DNA from: Rhizopus sp. PT2906
Lineage: Eukaryota > Mucoromycota > Mucoromycetes > Mucorales > Rhizopodaceae
Direction: 5' to 3'
Length of the DNA stretch: 64,000 nt
Assembly (NCBI GenBank): GCA_025529335.1
Contig: JAMYHX010000121.1
Location: forward strand, 29,138-93,137
In this document: positions 20,429-32,779 of the stretch, piece by piece
Position numbering within the stretch: the first letter of the stretch is position 1
How the letters are laid out: each line of letters begins with the position of its first letter
Translations under genes and position numbers: made by a program
Notes under the pieces: generated by a model
Told to the model about the DNA's origin: nothing
Database searches by the model: none
The model's input: only the letters and a program-made list of their open reading frames with translations

Positions 20429-20572
20429 AAGCTTGATTTTTACACTAGTTCGGCGTGATGGTAGAAATAAATTTCCAGGTGCAATGGTCGGTCATTGAAA
20501 TTTTCTGCCTCTCTTTTTTTTCCCTCTCTTTTTGTTACTTTTTTTATTCCAAAGACTTCTCTATTAACAAAT

Positions 20573-22727
20573 ATGTCTGTTTATAATCATAGACCCATGG
20601 GTCCACCTACACCCAGTCGTCTAATGGAATTGCTAGATGCTGTTAAAAACGAATACGATCAGCTTGCTCAAGAAGTCATGGTTTGCAAAAGTCAAAGAGA
20701 TGAATATGAACATAAGAGTACATTAATACATTTTATATAAGCAAGGAGTTAACGTTATTTTCCTTAGTGAACAGTCAGATTCAAGAAATGAATTTGTTTC
20801 AACAAAACTTGATGGACCTTGAACGAACTCAACAAATGATCAAGAAACAGTAAGATTCTTTCTTTTTATTTCCATTCAATCTCATTTTCAAATAGATATG
20901 AAGAAGAGATTGCCCGTCTTCGTCAACAGTTGGAACAAGTAAGAAAGTATACAAATATATATTTATAGTGACTAAGTACAATAAAAAAGGTTCAACATTC
21001 ACAACATAGTGGAGCACCACCTCAACCACCTGTAGGTAGTGCAACATATGGAGGTAACATCAAAATATATATATCCCTTTTTTGTTTTACTTAGATGTGT
21101 ATAGGCCCTGCTGGATATCAACCACAGCAGCCACCACCATCGCTAATGGATACAAAGCCTCCAGTACATCATCCTGGCTATCCAGTAGGACCTCCACCTA
21201 CGGCAAGTCCGCATATTCCACCCAATACTGCTCCAGCACCTCCCCATCCTTCGGCTGGAACACCTTATATGAACGGTGGGTCACCCCTTCCTTCTAATGC
21301 TCCACCACCACAATGTAAGATAGAAATCATTCTTTATACGTTTACTTACATTGAACAGTACCAAGAGGAGGTAGTCTTACGAAAGGTGGAGCTGGCCCTC
21401 AAACACCTAATGAACCATTAGGTGATATCAATCCTGAAAGTGTGCCTGCCAACATGAAGGTGGAAGGTCAAGATTGGTTTGCATTGTAAATGTCTCTCTC
21501 TTTTTTTTTAAGATGATTAGTAACATCTTTATTATAGATTTAATCCCAAGGCAACCCGTTACCTCAAGGTTGATCTTCTTCACACATTTGATCATGGTAG
21601 TGTTGTCTGTTGCGTCAAGTTTAGCTCTGATGGCCGTTATCTTGCTGCAGGTTGTAATCAGGCAACTTATATTTATGATACTCTTGCTGCTACTCGCGTC
21701 GCGTAAGTATGCTTTATGTTTCCCCAGTTTGTTGCTTAAACAATCCCTAGTGTTCTTCAAGATGAAAATGCAGGACGTGAAGGCGATTTATATATTCGCT
21801 CTGTCAGCTTCAGCCCTGATGGAAAATATTTGGCAACCGGTGCTGAAGATAAGCAAATCAGAGTAAGTTACTGATGACGTGAACCATCATGAAACTCATA
21901 CGGTTTAGATTTGGGATATTACAAAGAAGCGCATTCGTGGCATCTTATCTGGACACGAACAAGACATTTACTCATTGGAGTTCAGCCGCGACGGACGCAT
22001 TCTCGTGTCTGGATCAGGAGACCGTACTGCTCGTATTTGGGACTGGCAAACGCTTCGTTGCTTGCATGAACTGCGTATTAATGATGTTGACCAACAGGAT
22101 CTGGGCGTCACTAGTGTAGCTATATCACCTGATAGCCGCCTTGTAGCCGCAGGCAGTTTAGATAAAGTTGTCCGTGTCTGGGATGCGGTCACTGGTCAAT
22201 TACTCGAACGTCTAGAAGGACACAAGGACAGTGTTTATTCTGTTGCGTTTATGCCAGATGGAAAGACATTAGTGAGTGGAAGTTTAGATAAGACACTACG
22301 TATGTGGCAACTTGGTACAGGTGAAAGAGGATATGACCGTAGCAAAAATGCCTGCATTCAAGTGTTTACAGGCCACAAGGTAAACAATACATACACAAAA
22401 TAGGACGTTGGCTGATCTTTTTTCCCTTTAGGACTTTGTGTTGTCCGTTGCAACAACACCTGATGGTAATTGGATTGTATCTGGCTCAAAAGATCGTGGT
22501 GTGCAGTTTTGGGATCCTCGTACGGGACAAACACAATTCATGCTTCAAGGTCATAAGAATTCAGGTTAGGAATATAAATACAAACATGTAAACAAAAATA
22601 ACGTATCTTTTTTTTTTTTTTCCTAGTTATTTCTGTTGCTACCAGTCCTGGACATAAGCCAATGTTTGCTACAGGCTCGGGTGATAATCGTGCACGTATT
22701 TGGAGTTATGAGCCTTTAGGACCTTAA
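20573..22727 (+). CDS. TUP1: Transcriptional corepressor TUP1 (WD40)
   Basis: Eleven exons (20573-20717, 20768-20849, 20896-20938, 20990-21053, 21105-21314, 21359-21485, 21538-21702, 21751-21862, 21909-22379, 22432-22564, 22627-22727) join in phase to 550 residues. An N-terminal helical tetramerisation/Ssn6-binding segment ([20 protein letters not shown]) is followed by a coiled coil, a Pro/Gln-rich linker ([20 protein letters not shown]), and a seven-bladed WD40 propeller starting near [20 protein letters not shown]. The last blade ends [19 protein letters not shown]. Blade motifs such as [12 protein letters not shown] and [12 protein letters not shown] are intact. Tup1 is recruited by sequence-specific repressors and acts on chromatin in the nucleus. 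It has the normal fungal length and order. The start is the first ATG after a CT-rich leader. Confidence 0.97.
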
Positions 22728-23120
22728 ATGATTTTATGTTTGTTAGAGAAGTTGATAATAATAATAATAATAAAAAAGGATATAAATTTTTTTTTTCTTT
22801 TACTCCCACGCATAGGAAAATAAATAATTTTTTGTGTGGGGAAAATCAAATCAAAAGAGAAACTCTAGGACCAGAGTATGACAAAATGAGGCAAGTATCA
22901 TTTACAATGCAACATGCATTCAAATGAAGAAGTGTAGAGTGAATTAAAACGGTCGATCTTGGTTTTGCCTAGAGACAAGATATATAAGAAGACTGTAAAC
23001 ATATGCATACTTCATGTGATCATAAAGGGAAAAAAAAAAAAAAGATTGTACTCATACAAAAAGAAATTTAAACTTTTCTTTTTCCTTTTTCCTTTTTCTT
23101 TCTCTTTTCTATACTAAAAC
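22728..23120. other. Intergenic region TUP1 to acetyl-CoA synthetase
   Basis: AT-rich with a (TAA)n patch at 22757-22772 and a CT-rich leader before the ACS start. No gene seen. Confidence 0.6.
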
Positions 23121-25261
23121 ATGACTGTGAACGAATCAAATACTTGTATGAGTGAAGAAAAAACATATCCAGTTCCTTCAAGATTATTAAATGACAAGCA
23201 ACTCCCCAAGCCATTTATTTCGAGCTTTGAAGAGTATCAGAAAATGTGGGAAGAGAGTGTGAATAATCCGAATGCATTCTTTGGAAATGTAAAGAAGATA
23301 ACTATGTTGTCATGCTTGTTTACTTACATATAACATAGCTTGCTAAAGAATTATTACATTGGTCAAAACCATTTGAAACAGTTCAAAGTGGTAGTCTAAA
23401 GGAGGGTGATGTTGCTTGGTTCTTGGAAGGAGAACTGAACGCTTCATTCAACTGTGTTGATCGTCACGCTTTGGCTACACCAGATAAGGTTTGTTTGTTT
23501 TTTTTGTTCTTGAACACGAAGCTTATCTATAATTAGATTGCTATCATACACGAAGGAGATGAGCCTGGAAATGTACGAAAGATCACCTACCGTGAATTAT
23601 TACAAGAGGTCTGTCGTGTTGCCAACGTGCTCAAGTCACTCGATGTCCGTAAAGGTGATAACGTAGCTATTTATATGCCCATGGTTCCAGAAGCTGTCTT
23701 TGCTATGTTGGCCTGTGCTCGTATTGGCGCTGTTCACTCTGTGGTCTTTGCCGGTTTCTCTTCAGAATCTCTCCGTGACCGTATCAATGATTGTGGTGCT
23801 CGTGTTATTCTGACATCTGACGAAGGACGACGTGGAGGCAAGAATATTGCCACAAAACGTATCGTAGACGAAGCTCTCAAGAATACTCCCACTATTGAAC
23901 ATGTCTTGATGTTACGTCGTACAGGATCTGAAGTTCCATTTACCCCTGGCCGTGATCTCTGGTGGCATGAAGAAACTGTCAAGGCTCGTCCCTATTGCTG
24001 TCCCGAAAACGTGAATGCTGAGGACCCATTGTTCTTGCTGTATACATCAGGATCCACAGGTACACCCAAGGGTGTTGTGCACACCACAGCTGGTTACTTG
24101 CTTGGTGCTACTGCTACTGTTAAATATGTCTTTGATTATCATCCAGAGGATATCTATGCTTGTATGGCTGACATCGGTTGGATCACAGGACATACCTATC
24201 TCGTCTACGGTCCTCTGTCTGTAGGTGCTACTTCCCTTTTATTTGAATCTACGCCTACGTATCCCACACCTTCACGTTTCTGGGAAACTGTTGAAAAACA
24301 CCGTGTGACACAATTCTATACTGCCCCTACTGCCATTCGTGCCCTCCGTCGACTGGGCGATGAATGGGTGGACAAATGTGATCTGTCATCTCTTCGTGTG
24401 ATCGGCTCAGTAGGCGAGCCTATTAACCCTGAAGCCTGGGAATGGTATTATGACAAAGTGGGAAAACGACAGTGTGCGGTCGTGGACACCTACTGGCAGA
24501 CTGAAACAGGTTCAATCATTATCACACCCTTACCTGGCGCAACACCGACCAAGCCAGGATCAGCCACATTCCCATTCTTTGGTATTAAGCCAGTGATATT
24601 GGACCCTACCTCAGGTAAAGAACTTGAAGGAAATGATGTGACAGGTGTCTTGGCTATTTCTCAGCCTTGGCCATCCATGGCACGCAGTGTTTACAACAAC
24701 CACAACAGATACCTTGATACCTACCTCTACCCTTACAAGGGCTATTACTTCACTGGTGATGGTGCTACACGCGATAAGGATGGGTTCATTTGGATTCGTG
24801 GTCGTGTCGATGGTAAGCAACTTTTACATTGAATGTTACAATCATGCTCATATTTTAATATAGATGTCATCAACGTATCAGGACATCGTCTTTCAACTGC
24901 AGAAATCGAATCAGCCTTAATCCTTCACCACTCTGTAGCTGAAGCAGCTGTTGTCGGTGGTCATGATGACTTGACAGGTCAATGCATTCACGCCTTTGCT
25001 ACACTCAAGCCCAACATTGAAGATTCCGAGGGTCTTGAAAAGGAACTGGCCTTACAAGTACGCAAAGTGATCGGTCCATTTGCTACACCCAAGCGTATCT
25101 ATGTGATCGCTGACTTGCCCAAAACTCGCTCAGGTAAAATTATGCGCCGTATCTTGCGAAAGATTGTCAATGGTGAACATGATTCCTTGGGTGACATATC
25201 TACATTGGCTGATCCTTCTGTTGTTGAGCAACTCATCAAACACGTCCATGGAAAGAAATAA
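23121..25261 (+). CDS. ACS1: Acetyl-CoA synthetase
   Basis: Four exons (23121-23288, 23339-23488, 23537-24812, 24864-25261) give 663 residues, the usual length. Activates acetate with ATP and CoA to acetyl-CoA, through acetyl-AMP, in the cytosol or nucleus. Visible: the N-terminal ACAS region (NPNAFFGN...[11 protein letters not shown]), the P-loop-like AMP motif [14 protein letters not shown], the adenylate core [10 protein letters not shown], hinge [34 protein letters not shown], and the C-terminal catalytic lysine in [12 protein letters not shown]. The GWITGHTY segment (acetate pocket Trp region) is present. Equivalent to yeast ACS and Aspergillus FacA. All parts are intact. Confidence 0.98.
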
Positions 25262-25439
25262 AAAAAATTCTTTCATGTTGTTTTGCATATTCATAAAATA
25301 CATAAAAATAAAAAACAATCGAGTGTATATCATTCGTTCTTTTCTCTTTTTTCATAAATCACTGTTTTGTTATAATGACGACTCTCTTCATAGTAGTTTG
25401 ATTTGAATCATGTTCAAAACTATTGTATGTATATGATGT

Positions 25440-25570
25440 AGAATATGCATTTACCCATCTTGGTTTGTGTCTTTTCAAGAAGAAAAAGAGATAAAAAATG
25501 CTGTTATTTAGCTATTTAGTTTAATTTATATCAACAAAGAACCAAGATCAATCACATGGAAATTTCACTG
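25440..25570 (-). repeat. Dispersed inverted-repeat element, copy D (partial)
   Basis: CATCTTGGTTTGTGTC...TTTTCAAGAAGAA.AAGAGATAAAAAA here matches 45.36-45.42 kb closely, in the same orientation as copy C. Only the inner part is retained. Confidence 0.5.
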
Positions 25571-25764
25571 GACAGCCTTACATGTAATGTCTATAAGAAG
25601 TGCCATACTTTGCGAAAACGCTGTATGAGCTTAACAAAAAAGAAGTTTATTATTAGACCCATCAGCACACCGACTACTGGTGGTACTCTGTGACTGGCGG
25701 ACCATTACTATCTATTGCTTACTAAATACACTTTTCTTTTTTCTTTACGACTGTCAAAAACAAC

Positions 25765-26643
25765 ATGACCACACAACAATTGCCTAAGCTTGGTACTTAA
25801 AAAAGAATTAAAACTGATCAAATACTTATTCTCCCATTCAGTATTTGTCACGGGCAACAAGAACAAGCTGAATGAAGTTCGATACATTCTGAATGGTGTT
25901 ATTGACGTTGAGTCTCACAGTTTAGACTGTAAGTTCGCCCTTGAGTATAGTTGACATGTACTAAATCAATATTTCAAAAGTACCCGAACTTCAAGGAGAG
26001 ACTCAAGAAATTGCAAAGCAAAAGTCCAAACTTGCTGCGGAAACAGTAAGTCGTACCATTTTGAGCTAAAACAAGACTTTTTGACACTCTTATAGTTAAA
26101 GGGTCCTTGTATCACAGAAGACACTGCCTTATGCTTTAATGCTATGAACGGCCTTCCTGGGCCCTATATGTAAGAGGCTCATATTATAAATTCGATTCAT
26201 CTAATCACTTTATAAAGTAAATGGTTCCAAAACTCTTTAGGACATGAAGGTATCAATAAAATGCTTGCAGGCTTTGAAGACAAATCTGCAGTTGCTCTCT
26301 GTACTTTTGGATACTGTGAAGGTCCTGGACACGAACCCATTATCTTTGAAGGCAAAACGACCGTAAGTCTCGATATGTTTGCATTGAATCATGTATTCAT
26401 TTTTTTTTTTATTTCAGGGCAAGATTGTACCTGCACGAGGACCAGGTACCTTTGGCTGGGATGCTATCTTTCAACCCGATGGATATGATCAGACGTAAGT
26501 AGACTGTGGCATGAAAAAAAAAATTTTATTTATATATATATAATAGCTATGCTGAACTGGATAAAGAAATTAAGAATTCTATTTCACATCGTTCAAAAGC
26601 CTTGGATGAACTAAAGAAATACTTTGAACAAAAGAAACAATAA
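25765..26643 (+). CDS. HAM1: Inosine triphosphate pyrophosphatase (ITPA/Ham1)
   Basis: Seven exons (25765-25792, 25842-25928, 25981-26045, 26096-26169, 26218-26362, 26418-26494, 26547-26643) join in phase to 190 residues. Hydrolyses ITP, dITP and XTP to monophosphates, keeping deaminated purines out of nucleic acids. Family motifs: [17 protein letters not shown] at the N-terminus, [54 protein letters not shown] and [14 protein letters not shown]. Length and all substrate-binding motifs fit the ITPA family. The first exon is only 28 nt. Probably cytosolic; no targeting signal. Confidence 0.97.
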
Positions 26644-27872
26644 ATCTTTGAATATAGACACATAGAGTGACATATAAAGTTGTTAATGCCTGTAACTATC
26701 AAGTATCTTCTCTAAAGGAATGGAGGGGCGACAATAAACATCTATTAATCGGGTAACTGGTGTTATTTAACTGAGAGCAGTAACATTGCATGAGTCTTGG
26801 TCAACAGGAGGGATGAGCGGTGGATTTACCCTTGTGATACCACTAACGCCAGGAAAGAATATAAGATGGTTATAGACTATCACACAAAGTTCTGTAGAAC
26901 TACACGAATTTTTGGTAATATTTATATTGTCAGGCGCTCTGCTTTATAATGATCATTGCAAAATATTGTCAATCAAGTAAGTACGCTGTTCACAATGATT
27001 GCTTTGGCTTGGCTATGTTTAAATAAGATAAGCGTTTTGTTTAATCTAACAAATAAGAACAACTGTCTATATGTATTACGAAATAGCCCAACTATGCCAG
27101 AGTGTTCATATAAGGCTGCCACATTTGACGTCAGAAAAGACTCTATCCTTCGAGTACTCGGAAAAAAATAATGACAATGTCTTAACAAAGAATAATCCCT
27201 TTTGGTCACATATTGGCTCATTTTTTTGAGCTAAATCGATTAAGGATCAAGCGCTCTCCTAGAAGACCTTTTATGGTAAAAATATTATTTACTTATTAAG
27301 GAGTTTTTTTTTTTTTTTTTTCCCTCTGAGGGCTCCGTCTGGAGCTTGTCTGGAGCTTGTATAATCTATTTCTTGTCCTTTCAAAGGGCAAGTTGGATTT
27401 GATGTTCTAATTTGAAATTGAATGATGTTTATTAGGAGTCTTGCATCCAGACACATGGCTGAATAGATACGTTTCTAGTGTCTGTGCATTCAAACTGTGG
27501 TTTCAGTTCAAATAAACGGTCGATTATGGTCCCTTGCCCCTTTTTTCTTTTATTTTGTCTGGGAAAACAGCTTCAGTATTTACAAGGCTTATTAATAACG
27601 AGAATAATAATGAAAAAAAAGGGGGAGAGCCAAAATTGACAAACAAAATTATTGGGAGGGAACAATTCAGTTATCAATAAAGAATATTGAAAAAGCTGTT
27701 TGAATAAAGGAGGGAAATCACCTATAGTCTCTAATGGTAATCAAGTGGTTGGTTTTCTTTGTAAGTTTGGATTAGTGATTGTATGAAATACAGTATTTCT
27801 TACTACCATTTCACCTTGCATAATTTGTTTATATTGCCGTATTTCTAAGTTTATATCGACATATATTTCGTA

Positions 27873-27997
27873 CAGTGGACTCTCGATTACAAAATACAGC
27901 AATACCATTTTCAAAGTACCTCACAACCACCGTATAAGCGTTATTACGGAATGTCATTCGTGCTCCCGATAGATATTCCGTAATCGAGAGTTTACTG
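27873..27997. mobile_element. pogo/Tc1-type MITE with TA target duplication
   Basis: The 18-bp terminal repeats are CAGTGGACTCTCGATTAC (27873-27890) and, inverted, CAGTAAACTCTCGATTAC (27980-27997); 16 of 18 match. The element is flanked by TA on both sides (27871-27872, 27998-27999). It is 125 bp long with no coding capacity. Confidence 0.8.
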
Positions 27998-28079
27998 TAT
28001 ACAACCCAAAGTCATCTTAAACATAATACCTCGTCCATTGATTCATGGCATTTGTGGTCTGTAATAGTTGATGACGCGT

Positions 28080-28970
28080 TATGTACTATAGATGCAACTG
28101 GCTGACAACATTTATTCTTGCATATGAAGGTCAATTTCTTTGTTCATTAATCCTTTATTCCATCTTGGCCAATTATTGTGTTTCTGGATTAAATTGTTTG
28201 ATGTTACAAACATATCAGCGAAAGAATCCTCAAATGCTTGCCAGCCATTGCTCAACAAAATGTCCAACTGTGCAGTAAGTTCACTAGTCATCAGAAGAGC
28301 CAATTGATCTTATATTGTACGATGACTTAAACCTCACCAAAGTAATTTGTACGCACTTGTAAGTTATTCAATCTCTATATCAGTTGATACCAAGTTGGCA
28401 TGTAATGGTAAGTGTGTGTCATTTTAACACTAGCCAATTTTACAACTTATGCATGATAGGGTGAAGAAACAAGCTAGCTCAACAAGAAATGTGAAGTAGG
28501 ACAGTGTTGCGTTTTTGGTGAACAACAAGAAAGTTACATCATTGTTTATTGAACTGTCTGATGGAATGAACTTCAACCTTGGACTTGACAAGGAAAGAAG
28601 TGATAAAGAAAAGATCATCAAGCAATTTGTAAAGATACTAAAAAAAGCTCAAGGCACTGAGTTGCCTTGTCAGTTATATATGAGGTATCACGGTAAGAGC
28701 ATCATCTCCACTATATATCCCAATATTGAATAGCTAATTAACAAGAATATCTTTATTTTCTAGACTTGAAAATACGTTTTCTTAACATACTTTGAAAATA
28801 AGTACATAAAACGTACTTTTGTAACAGTGCCTTGCCTATCCACTCCTTCCGAGCTTAAAAAATTTATTGAAAAAATCCCTGGCATATTTCGATATCGTCA
28901 GGGTATTCCTGATCAAATAAATAAACTAAAATATGAATATGAGCCCTCCATTCAATAAAAGAAATTGACT
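28080..28970 (+). pseudogene. Relic of an uncharacterised protein gene
   Basis: Coding-like blocks at 28515-28690 (TSLFIELSDGMNFNLGLDKE, RSDKEKIIKQFVKILKKAQG) and about 28828-28960 (STPSELKKFIEKIPGIFRYR) are separated by stops and unclear splices. No domain recognised. It may belong to a multicopy mucoralean family. Confidence 0.3.
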
Positions 28971-29639
28971 TGATTTTGCAAAACTCTTGATGCTGGTCTC
29001 GATCCCTTTTTATAAAAAGGCTGTATGGTTGATACTTGATTTCTTTTGAATTATACTGTTAGCTTCGACTTCCCCTCTTTTTAAAATAATCAGTGAACAA
29101 GGAGCCTTTGAGAGGCTTCTCAGATTCTACTGGGTTTTGAAGCCAATTGCCAACGTTTGATTTTTGACAAAGGCAGGACCAAGAATCAAATTGATGCATA
29201 AACTATAAAGAAAAATGCGACCAATCAGATCGCTTTTTGAATGAGCAGTAGTCTGGCACAGCTTATTTAAGCTCTCATAAGCTTCCAGTCTAGTTTGCAA
29301 AATATTTGATTGCCAATTCCTTAATGTCTGGGTATTATGAAGTGATACCCATACAGTTCACAAATCCAACCGTGGGTAGGTAGATGTAGATCTTGTATTT
29401 TTATCTTTCTGATGACTGCGGTAAGTTTGAAAAATATATATTTCTTCTAGGAGTCTTGTGATGTAATCTTCCAACAGAGGATATGAAATCAATTCAAGGC
29501 GCGCTTAGTATATGGGGTTTCTTTCAAGTATTGACTATAAGCTTTTAATCAAGTCTTCAAATGTTACACGCTATGTGACTTCAGCTCCTAAAATAGCAGG
29601 GTAGTTTGGTATTTCTTACAATCACCAATCCGAGCTTAC

Positions 29640-29860
29640 GAATAAAATCAACCATTTGATTACCATTAGAGGCTATAGGTACACTTGATTCTCCCCTCTC
29701 CTTATCAAGCCTGAATTAAACTCTATTGATAAGCTCTGTTCAATTATTAAAAATGGTGTTACAGGCAGTAAATTGGATGATAAGGCTCACGATAATTGTT
29801 GGTTGAGCTTTAATATCTCTCATCAGCAATGCATTGTTTCTTTGGTAAATACATGATTCT
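29640..29860 (+). pseudogene. DDE transposase C-terminal relic (Tc1/mariner-like)
   Basis: Frame with ITIRGYRYTLDSPLLIKPEL and NSIDKLCSIIKNGV resembles the C-terminal SPxLNPIExxWSxIK motif of Tc1/mariner transposases, eroded. Confidence 0.35.
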
Positions 29861-30284
29861 CCGCTAGATATACACTATAAAGGGGGGGACAAATTGATGC
29901 CATTTGGGATCATGGAGCGTAAGAGAGGGGAGACTAAATTAAATATTACGAAAAGCTGGATTGAACTCCCTATCAAGAATATAAATCAACCATGTCTTCT
30001 TGTCTCTCTCTCTCTCTTTCTTTCTCCTCGGTTTCTTTTATTCTCCCTGTTGTGATTAACTTCATTAGAAGAAAGTAAACATGCGCTGAGAAAAGTGTCC
30101 TAGAGCAAGTCTTGAGTACTCCTGAGCATATCGCCTTCTCCTTTATTTTCTAAAGCTTAAACCGATAAAGTCTGCTGCTTATCTCTATCTCTCTTTTCTT
30201 TTTTTTTTTCTCTCTCTCTCTTTGTTTTTGAAATCCTTTACATATATATATTTTTTCTTTCTTAATACTTTATAATTCATAATA

Positions 30285-32545
30285 ATGACTCACTTGAGCG
30301 ACTTTAGCTTTCTACGTAAAGATGACAATTATTTATCAATGTGATGCCTTGTACTGATTTACTTTGTTTTCTAGAACGAATGGTATCATTCGCGTATTTG
30401 TATATATGGTATACATATAGAGTCTGGACAACAGATCGCTTCAGTTGTTTACATCCAAAAAGATTCCGACAAGGAGAGCTAAAGAGTATAGTCACCCTGC
30501 TAATATTGTTCATGATACCATTTCAGCTATTTTATGGTGTGTAATTTCTTATATATAATATTGTAACTAACATTTTAAAAGATATAACATCTGTAAAGAT
30601 TAAATACGAAGAAGGCTTTGCTAATGTTCTGGGCCACATCTTTACAAAGCCCGAGTTGATGTGGACAAAGGCAGATCAAAATCTTGTCATACCTACAGGT
30701 ACATATATGCAATGCAAAGTTACCTTTGAGTACATATCAACACTCATCAATAGAGTACAGCTTATGTATTGGCTTCTCCTTACAAACGTATATTTAATCT
30801 ATTCATAAAATCAACAGTTATTGATCTTTTGTATCTTAGAGGAACACTCGTTCTGTTACAGTGCTTTTGGAACTACCTTGCAAACTCAGTGGCAAAAGCT
30901 AGCTTTATGAGTAGTAAGGAATTCATGTTTTATATCTTTTGGTATATCTTTAATCGTGTTTTCCTCTTCATACTTGAAAGCTAATTACATTCTTTTAGGA
31001 CCTTTACTAGTTTTATCATCTTCCCAGTGCTTCAGTATAACTTTTCTCGTGACATTTATGAGCCAACCTACAAAGAAATTATGCCCGAAATGGTGTACGG
31101 CATTGAACTTTTTATCGTTGGCTGTCTCGGTGTTGTTTCGCATTTTCGATTCAAGAAGCTTTTGAACAGTTCCCGTGATACGACAAATGGTAGATCCATT
31201 ATCCAAAAAATTCGTTATTTCCAAGAGGTGAACAAGGTGCTATCCACTGTACTCTTTGGCCACGGAACACTGCTTACTATTCTCAGCTGTGATGGATTGA
31301 CAGGCAAGAAGACACTGAACGCACACAAGTTTTCAGCAGATTTTTTTATTTGTAACAGTACGTCTATCACACAAGGGTCTAGCATATAGATTCTAATTTT
31401 TATGTATATATGTAGTCAATATGTGTGCTGTTATCACTTGGTTCTGTATGATCTTGATCTTTCATCCAAAGCATAACACTAATCCCAATGGCTCTTCTGG
31501 CGATGAAGATGGATTTGGAGATGGCCATACCCCATTGAATAACAATAGCGGCATAAGTAGTACTTATGGTCAAGCAACCACTCTCGTCATTGGAAACTCT
31601 CAAGCCTCTAGCGACTGCATGTCCTATTCCAAAGGAAGCGTTCACCCTTTAAGCAAGTCTGGAAATTGCCCAAATTACGATAGTGGTTTCCATTTTGGTC
31701 CTCTCCCTATTCCTCCTGACAATAATTCCCCTGAGCTCAACAATCGCAACAACACCTCATTTTCATCTACTGCACCATCCATGACAACCCTTGTATCTCA
31801 AAGTGCTGCCAACTACGGAAGTCAAGGAAAGGGCCGCTCAAAGGGGTATAATCACTTGGACTATTACGAGGTTCCCCTGACTGCTGACGATACATGTGTG
31901 ATGGCCACTCCACTCCAGCCTACTCCCAGTAAACAGAGTCATTTTCATGCTGAGAAAATACAACGGCCACAAGTATCTGTTGAGAGCATTCCAAAGAATA
32001 ATAATTACGCTAGTCCTAATGATGAATATATTCCACCTCCTCTTTCACCTGCTCGTAAAGGCAGAGAAATCTCAACCATCACACAATCAAGGTCCGAGCT
32101 GGCTCGCAGGAAATACAGCCATTCCATGACACCTTCTTCATGCAACGAGGACATGAGTGATTTTGGCGCATCTCCATATCCTATGCCTGGCGCGACTGAT
32201 TTGTCCGAAAAGACACAGTACCAAATAATGAACGGTAGCATGGAAGGTATTCCTGGTATAGGCGATCAAGTAGATGATTATCATCACCACTCGATGTCTT
32301 ATAAGAAAACAAGCAGTTTCCAACCTCAACAATACCATGATGATGTTATGTTATCTAGCTTCCGAGATTTTGGTCCTCCTCCTATCTCTCCTTTACTCAC
32401 AATGGATGGAGAAATGGCAAAGTATCAGTCTTACAGTAAGCAATCTTCATCTTCTACTTTACAATCATTTGGTGTAAAAGATGATAGCAGAAAGTTTGAT
32501 TTACTACCACCTCCACCTTCTTCTCTTCCTCCGCCTCCTCTATAG
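30285..32545 (+). CDS. Polytopic membrane protein, receptor-like, with proline-rich tail
   Basis: Six exons (30285-30315, 30375-30536, 30582-30698, 30761-30941, 30999-31357, 31416-32545) join in phase to about 659 residues. The first half has roughly seven hydrophobic segments (for example SIVTLLILFMIPFQLFY, YIFWTFTSFIIFPVLQYNF, YGIELFIVGCLGVVSHFRF, NMCAVITWFCMILIF). It resembles fungal GprK-type 7TM proteins, notably in NSVAKASFMSSKEFMFYIFW. No RGS domain follows. Instead there is a tail of about 370 residues, low in complexity and rich in Ser, Pro, Asn and Tyr, ending in PPPPSSLPPPPL. A plasma-membrane signalling role is inferred. The tail could be heavily phosphorylated. Membership in a named GPCR class is uncertain. 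Confidence 0.75.
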
Positions 32546-32779
32546 TGATGCTTATTACTCTGATAAAATAAAGTTCATATCAACCTTTCTATATTCACTT
32601 TTTTTTGTTACTGTAATCAATGACGTTTTTATAAAGCGCATGTACGCTGTATCGTTTTTTATTTAATACTGTTATTGGTCCATTTGAATGGTAGTCCCAT
32701 AGTTTCTTACCGTGTTGTTATTTACATCGCTTAAAGTCTAGTATAATTTAGTTACATGACTCTACCCAATAAATACTAG

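Larger units (their letters stand above)
26644..30284. other. 3.6 kb gene-poor stretch with decayed elements
   Basis: No intact gene. It holds a 125-bp pogo-like MITE (27873-27997), coding-like relics (28.1-29.0 kb), a transposase C-terminus relic (about 29.65-29.85 kb) and CT-rich tracts leading into the gene at 30285. Confidence 0.6.
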
